In this document: one piece after another, positions 9,018 through 20,219 of the stretch
Position numbering within the stretch: position 1 is the first letter of the stretch
Layout: each line of letters opens with the position of its first letter
From: Pseudomonas frederiksbergensis
GTDB taxonomy: Bacteria; Pseudomonadota; Gammaproteobacteria; Pseudomonadales; Pseudomonadaceae
DNA: 64,000 nt
Direction: 5' to 3'
Assembly (NCBI RefSeq): GCF_001874645.1
Contig: NZ_CP017886.1
Coordinates: forward strand, 1,736,001-1,800,000
The notes under the pieces: generated by a model
The model's input: the letters and a program-made list of their open reading frames with translations, nothing else
What the model was told of the DNA's origin: nothing
The model's database searches: none
Position numbers and translations under genes: made by a program

Positions 9018-9914
9018 TCAGCCGCGTGGATGGTGTTTGGCGTGCAGGTCTTGCAAGCGGGCGCGAGCGACGTGGGTGTAGATCTGCGTGGTCGAGAGGT
9101 CGCTATGGCCGAGCAACATTTGCACTACCCGCAAATCGGCGCCGTGGTTGAGCAGATGGGTGGCGAAGGCATGGCGCAAGGTATGCGGCGACAGGGACTT
9201 GCCGATCCCGGCGACTTGGGCCTGGTGCTTGATGCGATGCCAGAAGGTCTGGCGGGTCATCTGCTCGCCACGCAGGCTCGGAAACAGCACATCGCTGGGC
9301 CGCCCGCCCAGCAACTCGCTACGCGCATCGCGCAGGTAGCGCTCGACCCAGACAATCGCCTCCTCGCCCATCGGCACCAGTCGCTCCTTGCTGCCCTTGC
9401 CCATGACGCGCAGCACGCCCTGGCGCAGATTGATCTGCTCCAGCGTCAGGCTGATCAGCTCGGTGACCCGCAGGCCACAGGCGTACAAAACTTCCAGCAT
9501 GGCGCGATCCCGTTGGCCGATCGCTTCGCTCAGATCCGGTGCGGCGAGCAAGGCTTCCACGTCCGCTTCCGACAACGACTTGGGCAATGGCCTGCCGAGT
9601 TGCGGCATGTCGACGCGCAATGTCGGGTCGACAGCAATCAGCTTTTCACGCAGCAAATAGCGATAGAACCCACGTACACCTGAAAGAAACCTTGCCGTAG
9701 ACCGGGGCTTGTAGTTTTGTTCGAGACGCCAGGCCAGATGATCGAGGATCAACTCGCGCCCGGCGTTGACCAGCTCCAGGCCCTTTTCCTGCAACCAGCC
9801 GTTAAACAGGGCCAGGTCACTGCGATAGGCGTCACGGGTGTTATCCGACAGGCCTTTTTCCAGCCACAGGGCGTCGAGAAACTGGTCTATCCGTGGATGA
9901 TCGATGGCAGGCAT
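9018..9914 (-). CDS. xerD: Site-specific tyrosine recombinase XerD
   Basis: XerD works with XerC at dif to resolve chromosome dimers, activated by FtsK. The 298-residue length is exact for XerD when started at MPAIDHPRID. The N-terminal SAM-like core-binding domain covers about 1-90. The catalytic set is complete: R149, K173, H244, R247, H270 and Y279 (in TQIYTHV). Its chromosomal place beside dsbC, without phage genes, supports the housekeeping enzyme rather than a phage integrase. Confidence 0.97.
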   Translation of the reverse strand: MPAIDHPRIDQFLDALWLEKGLSDNTRDAYRSDLALFNGWLQEKGLELVNAGRELILDHLAWRLEQNYKPRSTARFLSGVRGFYRYLLREKLIAVDPTLRVDMPQLGRPLPKSLSEADVEALLAAPDLSEAIGQRDRAMLEVLYACGLRVTELISLTLEQINLRQGVLRVMGKGSKERLVPMGEEAIVWVERYLRDARSELLGGRPSDVLFPSLRGEQMTRQTFWHRIKHQAQVAGIGKSLSPHTLRHAFATHLLNHGADLRVVQMLLGHSDLSTTQIYTHVARARLQDLHAKHHPRG

Positions 9915-10036
9915 GGGCACTCAAGACACGCAGGCTTGAGGCTGCGCGAAAAAATTACGGGACATTGAAAATGACCAATAGTCTTTCATAACCCGCTATC
10001 TCAAGGAACAGGGAGATAACGAGTTGAAACCATCAA

Positions 10037-10105
10037 AGATCGCAGCCTGCGGCAGCTCCTACGCCGGACGCACTCCTCTGTAGGAGCTGCCGCAGGCTGC
10101 GATCT
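10037..10105. repeat. REP doublet (REPIN), copy 1
   Basis: Arms 10037-10062 and 10080-10105 are exact inverted copies of about 26 bp containing GAGCTGCCGCAGGCTGCGAT, with a 17-bp spacer. It lies between xerD and rplS, past the rplS terminator. Confidence 0.9.
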
Positions 10106-10164
10106 GTTCGGTGCGGTGTTCGACGTCTAGTGCGCGGGGGGATTGGGAATAAATCGCAGGCAAC

Positions 10165-10192
10165 AAAAAAGCAGCCCGTAGGCTGCTTTTTT
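10165..10192 (-). terminator. Rho-independent terminator after rplS
   Basis: The stem GCAGCC/GGCTGC around CGTA is flanked by six A and six T, making a 12-bp near-symmetric hairpin with a T tail on either strand. It lies about 20 bp past the rplS stop and ends the rpsP-rimM-trmD-rplS transcript. Confidence 0.9.
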
Positions 10193-10210
10193 CTGCATCG
10201 GAAGCTGGAC

Positions 10211-10561
10211 TTAAGCCAGTTTTTCCTTGATGCGAGCTGCTTTACCCGACAGGTCACGCAGGTAGTACAGCTTGGCTTTACGTACGTCACCGCGACGTTT
10301 AACGGCCATGCTGTCGATTTGCGGGCTGTAGGTCTGGAAAGTACGCTCTACGCCAACACCGTTGGAGATTTTACGAACAGTGAAAGCACTGTTCACACCA
10401 CGGTTACGCTTGGCGATAACGACGCCTTCGAACGCTTGCAGACGCGAACGGTCGCCTTCCTTCACTTTCACCTGAACGACAATGGTGTCGCCCGGGGCAA
10501 AGGTAGGGATCTCTTTGGTCATCTGCTCTGCTTCGAGTGCAAGGATGATTTTGTTAGTCAT
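10211..10561 (-). CDS. rplS: 50S ribosomal protein bL19
   Basis: A 116-residue bL19, a 50S subunit protein at the interface with 30S. The sequence [14 protein letters not shown]...PGDTIVV and the C-terminal [19 protein letters not shown] are diagnostic and full length. It is the last gene of the rpsP-rimM-trmD-rplS operon, 45 bp after trmD. Confidence 0.99.
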
Positions 10562-10606
10562 GCTGTGCTCCTAAGGTAAATCGTCGGATCTACCATCGAT
10601 ACGTTG

Positions 10607-11359
10607 TTAACTATCGTCCCGCTCGCGGATATATTCCTCGAGCAGCTTCTTCTCTTCTCCAGAAAGCGAGCGGCTTTCCAGAAGATCGGCGCGTCGTTCA
10701 AAGGTCCTACCAAGGGACTGCTGTAAACGCCAACGCCGGATATGCGCGTGATTGCCACTTAGCAACACGTCGGGAACACGCTGATCCGCATACACCTCAG
10801 GTCGGGTGTAGTGCGGGCAATCCAGCAGACCATCCGTAAAGGAATCTTCCTCGGCGGAGTCCGCATGCCCTAAAGCTCCAGGCAGCAGTCGTGTAACCGC
10901 ATCGATCAGGACCATCGCCGGCAGCTCGCCGCCAGACAGTACATAGTCGCCAATCGACCACTCTTCATCGACATGAGCATCAATAAAACGCTCGTCAATG
11001 CCTTCATAGCGGCCGGCAATCAGGATTAATGCTTCCTCATTCGCCAACTCGCGTACCGCCGACTGAGTCAGTTGACGGCCTTGGGGCGACAGATAAATTA
11101 CCTTCGCCGCCTCCCCGGCTGCTGCCTTGGCCTGAACCAGAGCATCTTCCAGGGGCTTGATCTTCATCACCATGCCCGGACCACCGCCAAATGGGCGATC
11201 GTCCACAGTGTGATGTCGATCCGTCGTGTAGTCTCGCGGATTCCAACAGGTGAGCTGCAACAGCCCCTGTTTCACCGCACGACTGGTGATGCCGTACTCG
11301 CTGATGGCGGAGAACATCTCGGGAAACAAACTGATCACTTCTACGCGCAAATTAGCCAC
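10607..11359 (-). CDS. trmD: tRNA (guanine-37-N1)-methyltransferase TrmD
   Basis: TrmD methylates G37 of tRNAs reading CNN codons, preventing +1 frameshifts. The 250-residue protein is placed at a GTG start ([15 protein letters not shown]), 2 bp after the rimM stop. In-frame codons further upstream lie inside rimM and add unrelated sequence. The trefoil-knot SAM-binding motif is [15 protein letters not shown], and [10 protein letters not shown] is the conserved glycine loop. It belongs to the rpsP operon. Confidence 0.97.
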   Translation of the reverse strand: MANLRVEVISLFPEMFSAISEYGITSRAVKQGLLQLTCWNPRDYTTDRHHTVDDRPFGGGPGMVMKIKPLEDALVQAKAAAGEAAKVIYLSPQGRQLTQSAVRELANEEALILIAGRYEGIDERFIDAHVDEEWSIGDYVLSGGELPAMVLIDAVTRLLPGALGHADSAEEDSFTDGLLDCPHYTRPEVYADQRVPDVLLSGNHAHIRRWRLQQSLGRTFERRADLLESRSLSGEEKKLLEEYIRERDDS

Positions 11360-11361
11360 GC

Positions 11362-11898
11362 TTAGAAGTCCGCATCCCATTCCACCTTCATCTCGCCTGC
11401 GGCAAGGTCGACTACCAACACGCATTGCTCCGTATAGGGCAACAGGCGTTCGCGATCGTCCAGGCTGCCAGCGCAAGGCTTGACCACCATTACATCATTG
11501 GCGCCGGTTTCCAGAAGATGATCGATCTTCCCGAGCAATTGCCCGAGTTGGTCAATAACCTTCAGACCTTCCAGTTGGTACCAGTAGTACTCGCCGTCGG
11601 TCAATTCAGGGAACAGGTTGCGCGGCACGCAGATCTCATAACCGGCCAGAAGACGAGCTTCTTCACGATCATCAAGACCTTTGAGCTTTGCGACCAGGAA
11701 CTTGTCGTTCCCACGTCCGCTGACCAGCTCAACCTGTTTAACGCTGCCTTCGCGCTTGAGCGTCCAGGTTTTGTATTGCAACAGGTTTTCAGTCGGATCA
11801 GTAAAGGAGTAAACCTTCACTTCGCCGCGAACGCCATGAACAGAATAAATCTTGCCGATAACGATCAAATCATCAGCAATGGCAGGCGTCGCGTTCAT
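11362..11898 (-). CDS. rimM: Ribosome maturation factor RimM
   Basis: RimM assists 30S head assembly by binding protein uS19. The 178-residue protein has the N-terminal RimM barrel ([22 protein letters not shown], kept in family order) and a C-terminal PRC-barrel-like part ([11 protein letters not shown] and NDVMVVKP). It sits 5 bp after rpsP and 2 bp before trmD, so the genes are tightly coupled. Confidence 0.98.
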   Translation of the reverse strand: MNATPAIADDLIVIGKIYSVHGVRGEVKVYSFTDPTENLLQYKTWTLKREGSVKQVELVSGRGNDKFLVAKLKGLDDREEARLLAGYEICVPRNLFPELTDGEYYWYQLEGLKVIDQLGQLLGKIDHLLETGANDVMVVKPCAGSLDDRERLLPYTEQCVLVVDLAAGEMKVEWDADF

Positions 11899-11903
11899 AT
11901 TGC

Positions 11904-12155
11904 TCAGGCCGCAGCCTTAGATGCATCCTTCAACAACTGAGCAACACGCTCAGAAGGTTGTGCACCAACGCTCAGCCAGTAGGCTACGCGCTCTTGGTTC
12001 ACGGACAGACGGACTTCTTGACCACGAGCGATCGGGTTGAAGAAACCAACCTGTTCCTTGTGCGAACCGTCGCGCGGGTTGCGGCTGTCGGTTACGGTCA
12101 AGTGGTAAAACGGGCGCTTTTTGGAGCCGCCAAGGGCAAGACGGATTGTTAGCAT
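11904..12155 (-). CDS. rpsP: 30S ribosomal protein bS16
   Basis: An 83-residue bS16, needed for 30S assembly. [17 protein letters not shown] is the family's hallmark start. It is the first gene of the operon, with a sigma-70-type promoter about 70 bp upstream. Confidence 0.99.
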   Translation of the reverse strand: MLTIRLALGGSKKRPFYHLTVTDSRNPRDGSHKEQVGFFNPIARGQEVRLSVNQERVAYWLSVGAQPSERVAQLLKDASKAAA

Positions 12156-12227
12156 GTGAACATCGTTCCTGTAGTCGGTGCTGCAAATCTAAAGGCACAG
12201 CGGGCATAGGTGCCCGAAAGGCCGCAT

Positions 12228-12255
12228 ATTCTAAGGAATATCCGGACTTTTGCAA
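12228..12255 (-). promoter_or_regulatory. Sigma-70-type promoter of the rpsP operon
   Basis: On the minus strand TTGCAA (12255-12250) and TAGAAT (12233-12228) are spaced by 16 bp. They differ from the consensus boxes by two and one bases. Transcription would begin near 12221, leaving a leader of about 65 nt before rpsP. Confidence 0.6.
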
Positions 12256-12357
12256 ATGTCTTTTTCCGGCGGTCTTTCGGCCGCCATCAAGATTTGCTAT
12301 AGAGCCGTTGCGAACAACGGCGAGTCAGCTCCCGCCAAGCGCGGGTTTGCTGGAGAT

Positions 12358-12397
12358 CCCACATCGCTGTGGGCAGCGCAAGAGCAAGCCCTTGCGC
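12358..12397 (-). terminator. Tandem hairpins after ffh
   Basis: Two adjacent stems follow the ffh stop: GCGCAAGAGC/GCCCTTGCGC (12376-12397, one mismatch) and CCCACATCGCTGTGGG (12358-12373). Neither has a clear T tract on the minus strand, so termination is a guess. They could instead protect the transcript end. Confidence 0.35.
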
Positions 12398-12404
12398 GAA
12401 TTTT

Positions 12405-13781
<1,377 letters not shown>

Positions 13782-13989
13782 GCGCGATCCTTTCAGGCCC
13801 TATGGAGACCGAGGTAATGGCGGCCCAGACCGTGAAAAACATGTGCTCGGCGAGCCTGCGGCGTGGGCAGGTCGCGGATTATAGCGAAGACTGCGTCTGG
13901 CGCACACCCGCTGTCTGGTTGAGTGGTCTTTCGTGTGATGTCGGTTGTATGCCAAACTCATCCCCTTTCGGGCTTGCCTAACAGGATTT

Positions 13990-14802
13990 ATGCTCCCTTT
14001 GTCACCCAGTTTGCTCAGCACCCTCGCCGCCGCTTGCTTGTACGCCGCTGCGACTCTCTATCAAGGCACTCGTCTGGCCCAAGGCGCCAAGGCGAACAAA
14101 CGCCTGCTGGTCTCGCTCGGCATCCTTGCCGTGCTGGCCCACGGCGCGAGCCTCTTCACCCATCTGATGACGCCGATCGGCCTGGGTCTGGACTTTTTCA
14201 GTGCCGCCAGCCTGATCGCCGCTGCCGTCATCGCACTGACACTGCTGGCCTGCGCTCGGATCCCGGTGGAAAACCTGCTGGTGTTGCTGTTCCCGCTGGG
14301 GATGGCCACGGTGCTGCTGGCGCAGTTCGCGCCCTCGGGCACCGTGCAGGTGATCGACGAAGAGCCGGGAATTCTGGCGCATATCCTGCTGTCGATCCTC
14401 GCCTACGGCATGTTCACCATCGCGGTGTTCCAGGCGTTGCTGCTGTTGGTCCAGGACCATCAGCTCAAGCACAAGCACCCGTCCGGCCTGATCAAGAACT
14501 TCCCGCCACTGCAAACCATGGAAAGCCTGCTGTTCGGTTTCCTTTGGGCCGGCTGGACCCTGCTTTCGCTGTCGCTGATCTCCGGCTGGCTGTTCGTCGA
14601 AAACCTGTTCGCCCAGCATCTGGTGCACAAAACCCTGCTGGCGTGCCTGGCCTGGATCGTGTTCAGCGTGTTGCTGTGGGGGCGCAATCGTCTTGGCTGG
14701 CGCGGCCACAAGGCTATTCGCTGGACCCTCGCCGGTTTCTGCCTGCTGATGCTGGCCTATTTCGGCAGCAAGCTGGTCCGCGAATTCATCCTGCACATCT
14801 GA
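13990..14802 (+). CDS. CcsA/YpjD-type cytochrome c assembly-like inner membrane protein
   Basis: A 270-residue integral membrane protein with about eight hydrophobic segments. It matches the cytochrome c assembly (CcsA/CcmC-like) family in the version found beside ffh and a CorC gene in Pseudomonas. Start MLPLSPSLLSTLAAA is used; the longer in-frame extension begins with unrelated residues. Conserved histidines (LTHL, HILLSILAYG and LVHKTLL) fit family haem-associated positions. Its exact role is unproven, because Pseudomonas has a separate Ccm system. The CorC-type gene starts 12 bp later. Confidence 0.8.
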   Translation: MLPLSPSLLSTLAAACLYAAATLYQGTRLAQGAKANKRLLVSLGILAVLAHGASLFTHLMTPIGLGLDFFSAASLIAAAVIALTLLACARIPVENLLVLLFPLGMATVLLAQFAPSGTVQVIDEEPGILAHILLSILAYGMFTIAVFQALLLLVQDHQLKHKHPSGLIKNFPPLQTMESLLFGFLWAGWTLLSLSLISGWLFVENLFAQHLVHKTLLACLAWIVFSVLLWGRNRLGWRGHKAIRWTLAGFCLLMLAYFGSKLVREFILHI

Positions 14803-14814
14803 CGGGTATTCGCC

Positions 14815-16080
14815 ATGGATAACCTGCCCATAGGGCCACTGCTCGCCGTGCTGGCCCTGCTGATCTTATGGTCAGGGCTGTTCACCGCCATCGAAGCCGC
14901 ACAGCAGCATCTATTGGCCCAGCGCACCGCCTCGCGTTCCGGCGACAAGCCGGTCGCGAAACTCGGCTTCCCGCTCAACAGCCTGATCTTCTGCAATACC
15001 CTGTGCCGCGCGCTGGTGGTGGTCATCAGTACGCTGCTGGCGATTTTCGGCTGGGCTGAAAAAGGTCCATGGCTCGCCTGCCTGAGCGCCGCCGCTGCAC
15101 TGCTGGTGCTTGCCGATTACCTGCCACGCACGCTCGCCAGCCGTTATCCGGACGCGATCCTGGCACTGGGCAATACCCTGCTCGGCGTGCCGCTGAAAAT
15201 GATTTACCCGGCCGCGTGGCTGCTCAACGGCATCAGCCAATGGCTGCTCAAGCCGTTCGCACGCAAGGTCAAGATCGTCCAGCAAAGCGAAGACGAGCCA
15301 CCTGCACTGCAGAATAACGACACCGACCACGAACACGCGGCTTGCCGACCGCACGCGCTGTCGGGCATTCATGCGCTGGACAACATTACCGTCAACGACA
15401 TTCTGGTACCACGCAGTGAAGTCGACGGGATCAATCTGGATGACTCGATCGAGGAAATCATCGAACAACTGCGCACCAACAAGCGCACGCGTCTGCCAGT
15501 GTTTCACAGTGACATCAACCAGGTCGAAGCGGTGCTCAATACCCGGCAAATCTTCCATTTGCTGCCCGACGCCAGCCTGACCAAGGAAGCCTTGCTGGCG
15601 GCGTGTCGCGAACCTTACTTCGTTCCCGAAAGCACCCCGTTGCAACTGCAACTGCTGAACTTCCACAAACAGCAGCGTCGCCTGGGGATGGTGGTCGACG
15701 AATACGGCGAAGTAGAAGGCATCGTCACCCTGGAAGACATTCTTGAGGAGATCGTCGGCGAATTCGAAAGCCAGCACAGCCTCGACAACCCGCACATTCA
15801 CCCACAGGCCGATGGCCGACTGGTGATCGAGGGGGCAGCCTCCATTCGCGAGCTGAACAAAAGCCTGGGCTGGCACCTGCCGAGCGACGGCCCGAAAACC
15901 CTCAACGGGCTGGTCACCGAGGCATTGGAAACCATTCCTGACAGCGCGGTGTGCCTGAAAATCGGCCGTTATCGGCTGGAAATCCTCGAAACCGAAGACA
16001 ACCGCGTCAGCCGGGTGTTGATCTGGCACGTAGCCGCCAGCGAGGCCACAAGCCTGCGTTCGGCGGTGAGGCCGTCGTAA
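14815..16080 (+). CDS. HlyC/CorC family transporter-like protein (CNNM-CBS-CorC)
   Basis: A 421-residue protein with a CNNM/DUF21 membrane domain (1 to about 180, three to four hydrophobic segments), a CBS pair (about 190-310; VNDILVPRSEVDGINLDD and GMVVDEYGEVEGIVTLEDILEEIVGEF-like stretches) and a C-terminal CorC_HlyC domain (about 330-410). Such proteins are linked to magnesium or cobalt efflux, but the ion moved here is not shown. It is probably co-transcribed with the preceding gene. Confidence 0.85.
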   Translation: MDNLPIGPLLAVLALLILWSGLFTAIEAAQQHLLAQRTASRSGDKPVAKLGFPLNSLIFCNTLCRALVVVISTLLAIFGWAEKGPWLACLSAAAALLVLADYLPRTLASRYPDAILALGNTLLGVPLKMIYPAAWLLNGISQWLLKPFARKVKIVQQSEDEPPALQNNDTDHEHAACRPHALSGIHALDNITVNDILVPRSEVDGINLDDSIEEIIEQLRTNKRTRLPVFHSDINQVEAVLNTRQIFHLLPDASLTKEALLAACREPYFVPESTPLQLQLLNFHKQQRRLGMVVDEYGEVEGIVTLEDILEEIVGEFESQHSLDNPHIHPQADGRLVIEGAASIRELNKSLGWHLPSDGPKTLNGLVTEALETIPDSAVCLKIGRYRLEILETEDNRVSRVLIWHVAASEATSLRSAVRPS

Positions 16081-16151
16081 AACCCACATCCCTGGGTGTT
16101 CGACCATAATAATTCGCTCCACCGGAGCACATGACTGTCAGGGATTACCGC

Positions 16152-17465
16152 ATGACGACCAGCACGACTTACAGCGACGCTGCGCCTGCCCAACCGACGA
16201 ATTCCGCCACGCGGGTCGCGACGGCCAGCTTCATCGGCACCGCCATCGAGTTCTACGACTTCTATGTCTACGCCACGGCCGCCGCACTGGTGATCGGCCC
16301 GGTGTTCTTTCCGCAGACGTCCGGCACCGCCCAGATGCTCTCGGCCTTCCTGACCTTCGGCATCGCCTTCCTCGCTCGCCCCATAGGTTCGGCGCTATTC
16401 GGCCACTTCGGCGACCGCATCGGGCGTAAATCAACCCTGGTCGCCTCCTTGCTGCTAATGGGCGTCTGCACCACGCTAATCGGCGTGCTGCCGGGTTACG
16501 AGAGCATTGGCGCCTGGGCACCGATCCTGCTCTGTGTGTTGCGCTTCGGCCAAGGCCTTGGACTGGGCGGCGAATGGGGCGGTGCGGCCTTGCTCGCCAC
16601 CGAAAATGCACCAAAGGGCAAACGCGCCTGGTTCGGCATGTTCCCGCAACTCGGCCCGTCAATCGGCTTTCTCGCCGCTAACGGGCTGTTTCTGACCCTG
16701 GCGATGACCCTGAACGAGGAGCAATTTCGCTCCTGGGGCTGGCGGATTCCGTTCCTGCTCAGCGCCGTGCTGGTGATGGTCGGCCTGTATGTGCGCCTGA
16801 AACTGCATGAAACGCCGGTCTTCGCCAACGCGATAGCACGTCAGGAACGGGTGAAGATCCCGCTGGTCGAGCTGCTCAGCCAATACTGGGCACCGATGCT
16901 GTTGGGTGCAGCGGCGATGGTGGTCTGCTACGCGCTGTTTTACATCTCGACGGTGTTTTCCCTGAGTTACGGTGTTTCGACCCTGGGTTACAGCCGCGAA
17001 ACCTTCCTCGGCCTGCTGTGCTTCGCCGTGCTGTTCATGGCCGCAGCCACACCGCTGTCGGCTTGGGCCAGTGACCGTTTCGGGCGCAAACCGGTGCTGA
17101 TCATCGGTGGTGTACTGGCGATTCTCTCGGGCTTCACCATGGAACCACTGCTGACCCACGGCACGACGTGGGGCGTGGCACTGTTCCTGTGCATCGAGCT
17201 GTTTCTGATGGGCGTGACGTTCGCCCCAATGGGTGCGTTGCTGCCAGAGCTGTTCCCCACCCATGTGCGCTACACCGGCGCATCGGCGGCCTACAACCTG
17301 GGTGGCATTGTTGGCGCTTCGGCTGCACCATTCTTCGCACAGAAGCTGGTGGCGATGGGCGGCTTGAGTTGGGTTGGCGGGTATGTGTCAGCGGCAGCGG
17401 TGATCAGCTTGATCGCTGTGCTGTGCCTGAAAGAAACACGCAATAACGACCTGAATCAGATCTAG
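16152..17465 (+). CDS. MFS transporter, metabolite:H+ symporter (MHS) family
   Basis: A 437-residue, 12-segment major facilitator. The MHS-type signature GTAIEFYDFYVYATAA opens the first helix, the loop 2-3 motif is GHFGDRIGRKS, and loop 8-9 has ASDRFGRKP. Relatives import shikimate, proline/betaine or dicarboxylates; the substrate is not deducible. The start is uncertain: ATG 16152 has AGGG 8 nt upstream, while ATG 16131, seven codons earlier, has GGAG 4 nt upstream. Confidence 0.88.
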   Translation: MTTSTTYSDAAPAQPTNSATRVATASFIGTAIEFYDFYVYATAAALVIGPVFFPQTSGTAQMLSAFLTFGIAFLARPIGSALFGHFGDRIGRKSTLVASLLLMGVCTTLIGVLPGYESIGAWAPILLCVLRFGQGLGLGGEWGGAALLATENAPKGKRAWFGMFPQLGPSIGFLAANGLFLTLAMTLNEEQFRSWGWRIPFLLSAVLVMVGLYVRLKLHETPVFANAIARQERVKIPLVELLSQYWAPMLLGAAAMVVCYALFYISTVFSLSYGVSTLGYSRETFLGLLCFAVLFMAAATPLSAWASDRFGRKPVLIIGGVLAILSGFTMEPLLTHGTTWGVALFLCIELFLMGVTFAPMGALLPELFPTHVRYTGASAAYNLGGIVGASAAPFFAQKLVAMGGLSWVGGYVSAAAVISLIAVLCLKETRNNDLNQI

Positions 17466-17471
17466 TCAGAT

Positions 17472-17497
17472 CGTTCCCACGCGGCAGCGTGGGAACG
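17472..17497. terminator. Bidirectional hairpin between MFS gene and purT
   Basis: The perfect 11-bp stem CGTTCCCACGC / GCGTGGGAACG with a 4-nt loop sits between two converging genes. The same hairpin type is common in Pseudomonas intergenic DNA. A T tract is lacking, so it may act as a repeat or a processing signal as much as a terminator. Confidence 0.55.
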
Positions 17498-17508
17498 TTC
17501 ATCAGACC

Positions 17509-18690
17509 TTACAGCTCTACAACAACAGCCTGGGAAGCACGGGTCGCTTTGGCGCGGGCGGCCTCGATCGACTCGTCACGAGCCAAGGCAACGCCCATGC
17601 GGCGCTGACCATTGACTTCCGGCTTGCCAAACAGACGCAGCGCAGTATCCGGCTCGGCCAGTGCGGCACCCAGGTTGGCAAAAGCGGTCTGGGTCGACTG
17701 ACCTTCCACCAGAATCACCGCCGATGCCGATGGGCCGAACTGACGGATCAACGGGATCGGCAAGCCGAGAATCGCCCGTGCATGCAAGGCAAACTGCGAC
17801 AGGTCCTGAGAAATCAGGGTCACCAGACCGGTGTCGTGCGGGCGCGGCGACACTTCGCTGAACCACACCTGATCACCCTTGATGAACAGCTCAACGCCGA
17901 ATAGACCACGGCCCCCGAGGGCTTCGGTCACGGATTTGGCCACGCGCTCGGATTCCGCCAGCGCAATCGGGCTCATGGCTTGCGGCTGCCAGGACTCCTG
18001 GTAGTCGCCCTTCTCCTGACGATGGCCGACGGGCGCGCAGAACGTGGTGCCGCCGACGTGGCGAACGGTGAGCAAGGTGATTTCGTAGTCGAAGTCGATG
18101 AAGCCTTCGATGATCACCCGGCCTTTACCGGCACGACCGCCTTCCTGTGCATAATCCCAGGCCTTCTGCACGTCATCGACGCTGCGCAGCAGGCTCTGGC
18201 CTTTGCCCGAAGAGCTCATGACTGGCTTGACCACGCACGGGAAGCCCAGGTCGTCGACCGCCTTGCGGTAGTCTTCGAAGGTATCGGCGAAGTGGTACGG
18301 CGAGGTCGGCAGGTCCAGCTCTTCAGCGGCCAGACGACGGATGCCTTCACGGTTCATGGTCAGCTGCGCAGCGCGCGCGGTCGGAATTACGGTGAAGCCT
18401 TCGGCTTCCAGTTCGACCAGCGTGGCCGTGGCGATGGCTTCGATTTCCGGCACGATGAAGTGCGGCTTCTCGGCTTCGATCACCGCTCGCAGGGCGGCGC
18501 CATCAAGCATGTTGATCACATGGCTGCGATGCGCCACCTGCATCGCCGGCGCGTTGGCGTAACGATCCACGGCAATCACTTCAACGCCCAGGCGTTGCAG
18601 CTCGATCACCACTTCCTTGCCCAACTCACCACAGCCACACAGCAAAACGCGGGTCGCGGTTGGCGACAATGGAGTTCCGATACGGGTCAT
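17509..18690 (-). CDS. purT: Formate-dependent phosphoribosylglycinamide formyltransferase PurT
   Basis: PurT forms formyl-GAR from GAR, formate and ATP, the folate-independent version of purine step three. The 393 residues match the family. The pre-ATP-grasp part begins [18 protein letters not shown]; the ATP-grasp domain contains [30 protein letters not shown] and [15 protein letters not shown]. It converges with the MFS gene. The VUT gene upstream on the same strand is 117 bp away. Confidence 0.97.
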   Translation of the reverse strand: MTRIGTPLSPTATRVLLCGCGELGKEVVIELQRLGVEVIAVDRYANAPAMQVAHRSHVINMLDGAALRAVIEAEKPHFIVPEIEAIATATLVELEAEGFTVIPTARAAQLTMNREGIRRLAAEELDLPTSPYHFADTFEDYRKAVDDLGFPCVVKPVMSSSGKGQSLLRSVDDVQKAWDYAQEGGRAGKGRVIIEGFIDFDYEITLLTVRHVGGTTFCAPVGHRQEKGDYQESWQPQAMSPIALAESERVAKSVTEALGGRGLFGVELFIKGDQVWFSEVSPRPHDTGLVTLISQDLSQFALHARAILGLPIPLIRQFGPSASAVILVEGQSTQTAFANLGAALAEPDTALRLFGKPEVNGQRRMGVALARDESIEAARAKATRASQAVVVEL

Positions 18691-18807
18691 CTCAGGTCCT
18701 CAAAGGAGCGGATCATCGAGGGTTGCTGCATGAGTGGCCTGTGTGGCCACCCGCGCGCTTCCCTTAGGGAGAAAACGCGGCATTTTACATGAACCTGAGG
18801 GTTTGGC

Positions 18808-19274
18808 TCAGCTTGCCAGCGCGTTCTTGCGCAAACGCCAGGCCATCGCCAGCCAGACGATGGTCACACCGGCGAATTTCGAACCCAGAGCGGTGAGGAT
18901 CACGCCCGGCGTCAGGGCATCGATCATGCCGAAGAAGATGAAGGTATCCAGCGGAATGCTCAATGCCGAACTTATCCACAGGCGGTCGTGCAACGGACGC
19001 TTGGTGATGCTGAACACCAGCCAGTCAATGCACTCCGAAACAGCGAAGGCAATGGCGCTGGCCAGGGCGATGGAGGGATCAGAGGTGATGTAGGACAGCA
19101 CCAGCGCCGCCAGCATCGCGGCTATCGCGCCGTGACCGAACCGGGTTTGCACCATGTCGCGCAGCACGAATACCAGCCCCCCCAGGCCGACCAGATGATG
19201 TCCAGGTGCGGGGCGGTGGAAAAGGCGTAGTTGATCAGCACGACACTGCTGATGTAAGCGATCAGGAAGAGCAT
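18808..19274 (-). pseudogene. VUT (YhhQ-like) family membrane protein, frameshifted
   Basis: The downstream 119 codons (MLRDMVQTRFGHG to WRLRKNALAS) encode most of a VUT-family membrane protein, the group that includes the queuosine-precursor transporter YhhQ. The missing N-terminus is encoded just upstream in another frame: from ATG 19274 it reads MLFLIAYISSVVLINYAFST and on to IIWSAWGG. The frames meet at a run of seven G on the coding strand (19183-19177). One extra base there restores WGGLVFVLRDMVQTR. As it stands, translation from 19274 stops about 18 codons past the run. It may be a sequencing error, a phase-variable tract or a true pseudogene. Confidence 0.8.
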
Positions 19275-19342
19275 GGGGCGCAGGGATACCTGTCAGATTT
19301 GCGCACAGGGTACTTCAGCCATGCAGAGTCGCCAAAGGCTTA

Positions 19343-19408
19343 AGATCAAAAGATCGCAGCCTGCGGCAGCTCCTACAGGGATCGGCGCAGGCTGCGATCT
19401 TTTGATCT
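19343..19408. repeat. REP doublet (REPIN), copy 2
   Basis: Arm 19343-19376 faces a shortened arm 19385-19408. The second arm lacks the outer GTAGGAGCTGCC part, and the spacer is only 8 bp, so this copy looks partly deleted. It lies past the end of the DUF1289 gene. Confidence 0.85.
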
Positions 19409-19413
19409 AACGG

Positions 19414-19629
19414 CTACCGATCGGATGTTTTACCCAGCATCCAAACCAACCCGCTCGACTTCGCCCTTTCATGACACACCCCCAACACCTTGCGGCGTTC
19501 GTCGTTGTCCATCCGGCTCCAGCGGGTGATCTCATCTACCGAGCGCTGACACCCGGTGCAGATATCGTCCTCATCCAGCGCACAAATGCTCACACACGGC
19601 GAGGGTACGGGTCTTTCGGTGGCGTTCAT
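19414..19629 (-). CDS. DUF1289 domain-containing protein
   Basis: A 71-residue DUF1289 protein with the family pattern [18 protein letters not shown] and [11 protein letters not shown]. The three cysteines in CVSIC and CTGC, and one further on (VCHERA), suggest metal binding, but no function is established. Its ATG overlaps the stop of the carbonic-anhydrase-like gene (ATGA), which implies translational coupling. Confidence 0.88.
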   Translation of the reverse strand: MNATERPVPSPCVSICALDEDDICTGCQRSVDEITRWSRMDNDERRKVLGVCHERAKSSGLVWMLGKTSDR

Positions 19630-20150
19630 TCCTCCTGCTCGACCAGATCGCGGGCATAACGCAGCGAGTTATGCACATAGTGGGCGGCACTGGCTTCGAG
19701 CATTTTCTTCTGGGGTTCGGTCAGCTCACGCACCACTTTGCCCGGCGAACCCATGACCAGCGAACCGTCAGGGATTTCCTTGCCTTCGCCGATCAGTGAG
19801 TTGGCGCCGATGATGCAATTTTTGCCGATTTTCGCGCCGTTGAGAATGACCGCGTTAATACCGATCAGGCTGTAATCGCCCACCGTGCAGCCGTGCAACA
19901 TCGCGTTATGACCGATGGTCACGCCGGTGCCGATGGTCAGCGGGTAGCCCATGTCGGTGTGCATCACCGTGCCGTCCTGCACGTTACTGTTCTTGCCGAT
20001 CAGGATCAGCTCGTTGTCACCGCGCAATACCGCGTTGAACCAGACGTTGGCGCCCTCTTCCAGTTTGACCCTGCCCACCAGCACGGCATTAGGTGCGACC
20101 CAGCTCTGCGGGTGGGTTTCGACACGGGCGTCGCCCAGGCGGTATTTCAT
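19626..20150 (-). CDS. Gamma-carbonic anhydrase-like hexapeptide-repeat protein
   Basis: A 174-residue left-handed beta-helix protein of the gamma-carbonic-anhydrase/YrdA group. Hexapeptide repeats run from about residue 15 to 130. Possible metal-ligand histidines occur in [17 protein letters not shown]. Start [14 protein letters not shown] is taken; 17 upstream in-frame residues are not family-like. Enzyme activity is unproven in many such proteins. It is coupled to DUF1289 by a 4-nt overlap. Confidence 0.88.
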   Translation of the reverse strand: MKYRLGDARVETHPQSWVAPNAVLVGRVKLEEGANVWFNAVLRGDNELILIGKNSNVQDGTVMHTDMGYPLTIGTGVTIGHNAMLHGCTVGDYSLIGINAVILNGAKIGKNCIIGANSLIGEGKEIPDGSLVMGSPGKVVRELTEPQKKMLEASAAHYVHNSLRYARDLVEQEE

Positions 20151-20219
20151 CTTTTTATCCTCAAGGCTCAGGCAGGCGTTCACTTGCAACAACAGGTTCA
20201 CGCCATACGCGCGATGGCT

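Noticed and set aside
9018..9914. xerD considered as an integrase marking a genomic island
   Set aside because: Length, catalytic residues and the dsbC neighbour fit the housekeeping recombinase; no tRNA, att repeats or phage genes lie nearby.
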